In this document: positions 54,691 to 64,000 of the stretch, one piece after another
Layout of the letters: each line of letters begins with the position of its first letter
Position numbering within the stretch: the first letter of the stretch is position 1
Source of the DNA: Streptomonospora litoralis
GTDB lineage: Bacteria; Actinomycetota; Actinomycetes; Streptosporangiales; Streptosporangiaceae
Assembly: GCF_004323735.1 (NCBI RefSeq)
Contig: NZ_CP036455.1
Span: 491,101-555,100, forward strand
Length of the DNA stretch: 64,000 nt
Reading direction: 5' to 3'
Notes under the pieces: generated by a model
What the model saw: the letters and a program-made list of their open reading frames with translations, nothing else
Told to the model about the DNA's origin: nothing
Databases searched by the model: none
Made by a program: the position numbers and the translations under genes

Positions 54691-54945
54691 CGTGGAGCCG
54701 TACGGTTTCGGTGTTGCGGGAGGCGGGAGAGTCCGGCGGAAGCGCTGCCACAGCGGCCCCGACCTCCAATCCCTTCGACGTGCGAGGGCCCGCGGTGTCC
54801 GCAGGGGGCTGCGGAAGCGGGCACAGTGGGAACAGCAACGCAGTCATGATGTCAGAACGTTCGTCTAGTGAGCAGCCCGGCCGCATAACCTGGATCATCG
54901 CGGTCCATCTCGGCTGACGTCTGGTATGGCCATCGCCCATCACGG

Positions 54946-54951
54946 TACGGT
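54946..54951 (+). promoter_or_regulatory. -10 box upstream of osaA
   Basis: TACGGT lies ~117 nt upstream of the osaA ATG, in the 377-bp spacer shared with osaC. A GTG 6 nt after it is out of frame with osaA. Confidence 0.4.
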
Positions 54952-55067
54952 GCGTCGGTGACCACGGGCGACGCCCCCGCCTGGTGGGATCACCGCCCGG
55001 ACCAGGCGGCCCCCCGGTCCCCCCACCGGCCCGAGATGCCCGCAGTGAGCAGTAGAGGAGGGGATCC

Positions 55068-59378
<4,311 letters not shown>

Positions 59379-59380
59379 TC

Positions 59381-60019
59381 GTGCCGCAGAAGGCCAACAT
59401 TCTCCTCGTGGACGACCGCGACGAGAACCTCACGGCCCTGGAGGCCATCCTCACCTCCCTGGACCAGAACCTGGTGCGCGCCAACTCGGGCGAGGCGGCC
59501 TTGAAGGCACTCCTCGAAGACGAGTTCGCCGTGATCCTGCTCGACGTCGTGATGCCCGGCATGGACGGCTTCGAGACCGCGTCCCACATCAAGCAGCGGG
59601 AGAAGACCAAGGACGTCCCGATCATCTTCCTCACCGGTGCCGGCATCGACCGGCACCGGGTCTTCCGCGGGTACGCCTCGCGCGCCATCGACTACCTGAC
59701 CAAGCCTTTCGACCCGTGGGTGCTGCGGTCGAAGGTCGAGGTGTTCGTGGAGCTGCACCAGATGAAGCAGCGGTTGCGGTCGCAGTCGCAGGTGCTGCAG
59801 CGCGATCTCGCGGCCCAGACCGGTGAGTCGGCCGCCCCGGTCTCGGAGCAGCTGTCGCGCCGGGTCGCCGACATCAACACCAACCTGGAGTCGTTGCGCG
59901 AGCGCATCGTGACCGAGGAGCGCGACTCCGACCCGCAGACGGTCGAGGCGGTGCGCGACCTCGACCGCGCGGTCGCCCAGCTCACGACGCTGGTCGACGC
60001 CATTCGGGGTCCGCAGTAG
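59381..60019 (+). CDS. osaB: OsaB-like response regulator with coiled-coil output
   Basis: This 212-aa protein is a receiver domain (ILLVDDRDENL; Asp55 in VILLDVVMPGMDG; Lys in YLTKPFDPWVL) followed by ~85 residues of predicted coiled coil (QMKQRLRSQSQVLQRDL..NTNLESLRERI) and no DNA-binding domain. This matches OsaB, the partner of OsaA. The GTG at 59381 begins 2 nt after the osaA stop, so the pair is one operon with coupled translation. Output is likely through protein-protein contact. Confidence 0.85.
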   Translation: MPQKANILLVDDRDENLTALEAILTSLDQNLVRANSGEAALKALLEDEFAVILLDVVMPGMDGFETASHIKQREKTKDVPIIFLTGAGIDRHRVFRGYASRAIDYLTKPFDPWVLRSKVEVFVELHQMKQRLRSQSQVLQRDLAAQTGESAAPVSEQLSRRVADINTNLESLRERIVTEERDSDPQTVEAVRDLDRAVAQLTTLVDAIRGPQ

Positions 60020-60430
60020 AGAGCCGGATCCGGCCGGTGCGGCGGGGCCGGATGCGGCCGCGCCGCGCTGCGGGGATACCGGGCGAGGCGGGAACCGATG
60101 CCGTGCGGGCGGCGTCTGAGTCAGCGAAGACCGGCGCCGCCGGCGGTTGCCGAAGGACGCCGGGCCACCCGCGGTCCCGTGCGCTTGACGAACGGCGACT
60201 CGTCCGATTTCCGGGACGAACGGTGCGCTCGGCACCGCCCCTTCGAATACCGCGACGGGACGCAGGTCGGGCCCGCGCGACCCGTGGTAGCTTGACCCGG
60301 TCTTTCTGCACGTAATCCCTATTTCGCCGCCGCAGAGAGCACTGCCCGGTCCCCCCGCTTTGCCTGGGTCGCCATATGCAGCGCGGCGCGAGCAGCTGCC
60401 CCTTTCCTCGGACCCATTGGAGCGACAACC
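60020..60430. other. 411-bp intergenic region
   Basis: Leader and promoter region of the gene at 60431. TAGCTT (~60290) is a possible -10 box. No gene, hairpin of note or repeat is supported. Confidence 0.5.
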
Positions 60431-61183
60431 GTGTCCCGTACGATGTCCCGCTCGGCCCTCGGCCTCGCCGCCGTCTCCCTGGGGCTGGGATGCACACTGG
60501 CCGGCGCACCGGCGGCATGGGCGGACAGCCTCGAAGGCTCCTCAGCCACCTACAGATTCACCTGCGCCGACCAGGACGCCCCCGCGACCAACTCGCAGGC
60601 GATGGACATCGAGGTCTACGTCGCCGCCCCCGCCGAGGCCGAGGTCGGCCAGGAGATCGAGTTCCAGGTCGAGCCGAACGACTACAACTACTACTCCTAC
60701 ATCGACGGCGGCGAGATCACGTCGGGAACCCTCTCGGCCGACGTGGCCCTGTCCGGTGCGGCGGCGCCGGCCTCCACCGCCACCGCCTCCACCCAGGCGC
60801 AGGGATCGTTCGGCTCGAACAACGAGGAGACCTTCGACGAGTCGGCGCTGCGCGGCACGTTCACGCCGACCGCCCCCGGCGACGTGACGCTGGCCGCCGG
60901 CGACATCACCATCGACGTCCAGCAGAGCGAGGGCCCGTCGACGACCGTGTGCTCGCCGGAGGGCGGCACCGAGACGCTGGCGACCGTCTCGGTCACCGGA
61001 GAACCCATGCCCGACCAGGGCGGTTCGCCCGGCCCGTCCGAATCCGACCAGGCCGCCCCCGGAGCCCAGAGCGACGCCCCGCCGGAGGCGCTCCTCGTGT
61101 TCGGCGCCGTGGTCGGCGGTCTGCTGGTGATCGCCGGCATCGTGATGCTCGGCCTGATGTTCTTCTTCCTGCGCCGCTCGTAG
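60431..61183 (+). CDS. Secreted, C-terminally membrane-anchored protein (hypothetical)
   Basis: This 250-aa protein has a signal peptide (~1-31, cleavage near AAWA-DS), a beta-rich domain of ~150 residues, a Pro/Gly/Ser-rich linker and a membrane segment (LLVFGAVVGGLLVIAGIVMLGLMFFFL) with a short basic tail. The two Cys (FTCADQ and TTVCSPEGG) could form one disulfide. GGAG lies 8 nt before the GTG. An inner ATG at 60443 would also keep a signal peptide. The layout resembles surface-displayed proteins of actinomycetes. No family is recognised. Confidence 0.72.
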   Translation: MSRTMSRSALGLAAVSLGLGCTLAGAPAAWADSLEGSSATYRFTCADQDAPATNSQAMDIEVYVAAPAEAEVGQEIEFQVEPNDYNYYSYIDGGEITSGTLSADVALSGAAAPASTATASTQAQGSFGSNNEETFDESALRGTFTPTAPGDVTLAAGDITIDVQQSEGPSTTVCSPEGGTETLATVSVTGEPMPDQGGSPGPSESDQAAPGAQSDAPPEALLVFGAVVGGLLVIAGIVMLGLMFFFLRRS

Positions 61184-61243
61184 GCCCCTCGCAGGCTCTG
61201 TCGGACCGCACCGGGGGAACAGACCGAAGCCGGCTCGCGCGCG

Positions 61244-61274
61244 TGCGGGCGGGACCGCAGCGGTCCCGCCCGCA
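61244..61274. terminator. Bidirectional terminator hairpin
   Basis: TGCGGGCGGGACCG (61244-61257) pairs perfectly with CGGTCCCGCCCGCA (61261-61274) around CAG. It lies between two convergent genes (60431-61183 and 61289-62905). Confidence 0.75.
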
Positions 61275-61288
61275 AGGCGCCGTGCGGG

Positions 61289-62905
61289 TCAGGCGGTGGG
61301 CACGATCAGCCGCGACGGGTCGGATTCGGGCGAGCCGAAGCTCACGCGCTCGCCCAGGTCGGACTCGTCGGTATAGCGGGCGTCGCGGGTGTCGACGACC
61401 AGCGCGAGCCGGTGCCCGTCCGGGACGTCCCACACGACCGGCTCCAACTCCACGTCCACGCTCGTCGGCTGCCCGGGTTCGGCGTCGCGCAGCGTGTAGG
61501 GCTTGTGGGTGACCAGCGACCCGGTGCCGTGTTTGTTCACCGCGTAGAGGTAGACGTAGAGGGACTGCTCGGCGTCGGTGGGGGTCACGGTGAGGTGGGC
61601 GCGCGGCGATCCGCTGATCCGCACGCCGCCGGTGTAGGGCTCGCCCGTCCACACACCCGCGCGGCGCCGGTCCACCAGCGGCAGTGCCACACCCGTGGGG
61701 ATGTCGGCGAACTGCTGCAGCGCGCCCCGCAGCAGCAGGGTGCCGCTCTCGGCCGTGGTGCCGATGCCGCTGCGTACCCGGTAGTCCCACCCCGTGCTCG
61801 GTTCGGCCTCCAGCCCGCCGGTATAGCGCCAGTCGCTCCAGGAGCGCTCGGGTTCGCCCAGGTGCAGAGTCGTCTCGGCCGCGCTCACCGCATCCCAGTC
61901 CGGGTAGGACGTCCATCCGTCGCCGTTGTTGGGTTCGACCCGCACCGGGTCCTCGGCGGCGATGCCGTTGTCGATGCCGCGCAGGTGGTGGTTGAACCAG
62001 CGGGTAAGCGACTCCCAGGTTTCGTTGGGCAGGCCGAACGCGCCGAACGCCTCGCGGGTGGCGTGGTCGCCCGCGGAGAGCATGAGCCGCTTGGGGCCGC
62101 TGTAGGCCGAGTAGAAGTCGGTGAGGTGGCCCGGCGGGAAGATCCCGTCGTTCCAGGCGTGGCCGATCATGATGGCCGGACCGCTGGCGTTGAGGGCGTC
62201 CAGCTTGGTGGCGACCGAGCGTTCCGGCGAGAGTTCCAGCGCGGGCTGGACGTTGCCCTTGCGGTACTCCTCCTCCATCTCCTGCAGGGCGTCGCCGGGG
62301 CGGCCGGTGATTTTCGCGGAGGTGAGCAGCAGTTCCACGGCCTGGTAGCTGATGGTCCCGTTGGCGTAGATGGACTCGGCAAGGTCGGCCCAGCCGCTCA
62401 TGGCCCCGACGGCGCGGACGCGGTCGTCGGCGGCGGCGGTCAGCAGGCTGATCCCGGCTCCGTAGGAGATGCCGGCCATGCCCACGCGCTCGGGGTCGGC
62501 GTCGGTCTCGCGCAGCGCCCAGTCGATGACCGCGCGGGCGTCGGCGACGTCCTCGGGGCCGGCCACCTCCACCTCGCCGCCGGAGTCCCAGAATCCGCGG
62601 GAGGTGTAGCTGATGACCTGGTAGCCGGACTCGTAGGCCAGGCGGTGCGCGGCGCCGACGTAGAGGAGATTGCTGGTGGACCAGGCGGCGGGCATCACCA
62701 GCAGCGGACGGGGGCCGTCGTAGCCGGTGGGGGTGATGACCATGGCCGCCAGGTCCGCGCCGCCGTGGCCGGGAATGGTGCGGTAGGCGATTTCGGCGCC
62801 GGTCCCGGTGTCGTCGCCGGGCGCGGCGGATGCGGGAAGTGGTGCGCAGAATACGAGGAGTATCGAGGCGAGGGCGGTCGCCGCGAGGGTGCGGGGTGTG
62901 TTCAT
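61289..62905 (-). CDS. Secreted CocE/NonD-family alpha/beta hydrolase
   Basis: This 538-aa protein has a signal peptide (~1-28) and an alpha/beta-hydrolase fold of the X-Pro dipeptidyl-peptidase/cocaine esterase type. The nucleophile is Ser147 in GISYG; Asp is in the WNDG region (IGHAWNDGIFPPG) and His in AGDHATREAFG. A C-terminal jelly-roll domain (~340-538) has LYVYLYAVNKHGTGSLVTHKPYTLRDA and ends DPSRLIVPTA. It is exported and likely hydrolyses esters or peptides outside the cell. It is divergent from a TetR regulator, with a palindrome between them. Confidence 0.9.
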   Translation of the reverse strand: MNTPRTLAATALASILLVFCAPLPASAAPGDDTGTGAEIAYRTIPGHGGADLAAMVITPTGYDGPRPLLVMPAAWSTSNLLYVGAAHRLAYESGYQVISYTSRGFWDSGGEVEVAGPEDVADARAVIDWALRETDADPERVGMAGISYGAGISLLTAAADDRVRAVGAMSGWADLAESIYANGTISYQAVELLLTSAKITGRPGDALQEMEEEYRKGNVQPALELSPERSVATKLDALNASGPAIMIGHAWNDGIFPPGHLTDFYSAYSGPKRLMLSAGDHATREAFGAFGLPNETWESLTRWFNHHLRGIDNGIAAEDPVRVEPNNGDGWTSYPDWDAVSAAETTLHLGEPERSWSDWRYTGGLEAEPSTGWDYRVRSGIGTTAESGTLLLRGALQQFADIPTGVALPLVDRRRAGVWTGEPYTGGVRISGSPRAHLTVTPTDAEQSLYVYLYAVNKHGTGSLVTHKPYTLRDAEPGQPTSVDVELEPVVWDVPDGHRLALVVDTRDARYTDESDLGERVSFGSPESDPSRLIVPTA

Positions 62906-63032
62906 GCTGACCTCGGACGCGACGTCCGGCCGCGGGGCCGGAGAGGGCGGGGGATCGAAGGGGGGAGGGAGTCGGGGCTCGTGCAGCGCGGCGGCGGCGC
63001 GCCTCCGCTCGGCCGCGCGTCTTTACTCGGCG

Positions 63033-63043
63033 GTAAGTTACCT
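63033..63043. promoter_or_regulatory. Palindrome, candidate TetR operator
   Basis: GGTAAGTTACC is a palindrome (5-bp arms GGTAA/TTACC around one base) in the divergent spacer between the secreted hydrolase and the TetR gene. TetR repressors commonly bind such palindromes in divergent promoters. Confidence 0.5.
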
Positions 63044-63172
63044 CGGGGTTAAATTAGACCGTGCGGTGTGCCGTGTAAAGGGGAGTAGCGCAATCCACCG
63101 GAGCACCGCGCGTCCGCTCGCCGTCAGCGCGCGAGGCCGGTGCCGACCTCGGCTCGGCAGGCGGACCGTGCC

Positions 63173-63178
63173 TAGCAT
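63173..63178 (+). promoter_or_regulatory. -10 box of a leaderless promoter (TetR gene)
   Basis: TAGCAT ends 6 nt before the ATG at 63185, with no Shine-Dalgarno. Confidence 0.5.
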
Positions 63179-63184
63179 TGGGCC

Positions 63185-63766
63185 ATGCCTCCAGACTCAG
63201 ACGCCAGCAAGGCCCGCATCCTGCGGGCGGCGGCGGCCGAGTTCGCCGAGCACGGCATCTCCGGAGCCCGCGTCAACCGGATCGCGCAGCGGGCGAATGC
63301 GAACAAGCAGCTCATCTACGCCTACTTCGGCGACAAGGAGACGCTGTTCGACATCGTGCTGCGGGACCGGCTCGCCGCCCTCGCCGAAGATGTCCCGCTC
63401 GATCCCGCGGACCTGCCCGGCTATGCCGGGGAGGTCTTCGACTACATCCTCGAACACCCCGAGCTGGCACGGCTGTCGGGGTGGGAGCTGCTGGAGCGCG
63501 ACGGGGCGTGCGACACCGGCGACCGCCGCGCGGCCTCCTATCGCGCCAAGGTCGCGGCGGTGGCCGAGGCGCAGCGCCGGGGCCTGGCGGACCCGCACAC
63601 CGATCCGGTGCACCTGCTCGCCCTACTGCTGGCGCTGGCGGCGACGTGGCTGCACTCCCCCTACGCGGTGCGCGCCCTGGACGAGGACGGCGCCGAGGCC
63701 ACCCGCCGGCGCCGGCGCGAAGTCGTCGTCGAGGCGGCCCGGCGGGTGGTCGCCCCGCCCGCGTAG
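63185..63766 (+). CDS. TetR-family transcriptional regulator
   Basis: This 193-aa protein has an N-terminal helix-turn-helix (SKARILRAAAAEFAEHGISGARVNRIAQRANANKQLIYAYFGDKETLFDIVLRDRL). The ligand/dimer domain is helical, with an AcrR-type C-terminus. It is divergent from the CocE/NonD hydrolase gene, so it probably represses that gene and itself. The ligand is unknown. Confidence 0.93.
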   Translation: MPPDSDASKARILRAAAAEFAEHGISGARVNRIAQRANANKQLIYAYFGDKETLFDIVLRDRLAALAEDVPLDPADLPGYAGEVFDYILEHPELARLSGWELLERDGACDTGDRRAASYRAKVAAVAEAQRRGLADPHTDPVHLLALLLALAATWLHSPYAVRALDEDGAEATRRRRREVVVEAARRVVAPPA

Positions 63767-63816
63767 CCCGGCCTGAAGGCGCCGGCGACGCGGATCGGGG
63801 CGGTGGCGAAAGGGGG

Positions 63817-64000
63817 TCAGCGGCGCCGCGCGGCCGCCTGCAGAGCCGGCGGGGTCCAGCCGGCGTCGGCGGGGTTGAGGTTGGAGCCGGGCGGGACGAT
63901 CTCGTCGATCCGGTCCAGGACCTCGGTGGAGAGCCGGATGTCGGCGGCGCTGAGCTGCGACTCCAGCTGTTCCATCGTCCGCGGTCCGATGATCGCCGAG
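63817..64000 (-). CDS. Aldo/keto reductase (C-terminal part; 5' end outside window)
   Basis: Only the last ~61 codons are visible, reading SAIIGPRTMEQLESQLSAADIRLSTEVLDRIDEIVPPG and ending TPPALQAAARRR. The IIGPRTMEQLE segment is the conserved NADPH-binding end of the aldo/keto reductase family. The protein is convergent with the TetR gene. Substrate not readable. Confidence 0.88.
   Translation of the reverse strand, partial: SAIIGPRTMEQLESQLSAADIRLSTEVLDRIDEIVPPGSNLNPADAGWTPPALQAAARRR

Noticed and set aside
54958-55066. GTG six nt after a -10-like box, as leaderless start of osaA
   Set aside because: It is out of frame with the kinase; the ATG at 55068 with AGAGGAGGGG is far better.

Overview
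The window comes from a high-GC actinomycete. Codon use is strongly G/C-ending, GTG and TTG starts are frequent, and many genes appear to be leaderless. The gene content (a DmdR/DtxR-type regulator near pdxH and a citrate synthase, an OsaCAB-like stress module, several RsbU/RsbW-type switch proteins, the NCS2-DUF2530-MarR-MFS neighbourhood) points to a Streptomyces/Nocardiopsaceae-type organism. A Nocardiopsis- or Streptomonospora-like host is my best guess. It reads as ordinary chromosome with a few mobile or repetitive insertions, not as a phage or plasmid. I saw no rRNA, tRNA or CRISPR array.

Layout. 1-8.2 kb: 5' part of a class I methyltransferase, a first copy (A) of a long non-coding repeat, DUF2530 protein, NCS2 purine-type permease, MarR regulator with an MFS exporter, RNA 2',3'-cyclic phosphodiesterase, a 32-aa membrane peptide and a BKACE-family enzyme. 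8.3-13.9 kb: a membrane-anchored propeller-like protein, a cluster of DnaA boxes, an APH-type kinase coupled to a glycerophosphodiesterase, serC, and a nuclease-like (Rpn-type) protein. 14.0-15.3 kb: a complete ISAs1-family insertion sequence lying inside the loop of a terminator. 15.4-22.2 kb: citrate synthase, pdxH, DtxR-type regulator, a PAS-GAF-PP2C-ATPase protein, acyl-CoA dehydrogenase. 22.4-23.3 kb: repeat copy B. 23.4-29.5 kb: thiolase, GNAT, AlkZ-like protein, FadE10-like dehydrogenase. 29.6-31.7 kb: OmpR/EnvZ-type two-component pair. 32.6-46 kb: xthA, ribokinase, YceI, argS, plsX, KamA-like radical SAM enzyme, HIHH membrane protein, ROK glucokinase, SDR, crotonase, repeat copy C. 46.6-52.4 kb: CMD protein, a frameshifted second Rpn-type gene, an ABC exporter and a NarL-type two-component pair. 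52.5-60.0 kb: divergent osaC / osaA-osaB-like module. 60.4-64 kb: a secreted/anchored protein, a secreted CocE/NonD hydrolase divergent from a TetR regulator, and the C-terminus of an aldo/keto reductase.

How the genes work together. There are two main themes. One is lipid and central metabolism: thiolase, two acyl-CoA dehydrogenases, SDR, crotonase, plsX, citrate synthase and a GDPD. The other is envelope and stress signalling: OsaCAB-like proteins, a second PP2C switch protein and two further two-component systems, one beside an ABC exporter.

The least explained content is the mosaic repeat family. It occurs three times, is built of ~140-bp modules pointing toward a long perfect hairpin, and is non-coding as far as I can see. 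The clearest mechanistic detail is the insertion sequence that has split the hairpin of an intrinsic terminator downstream of citrate synthase.
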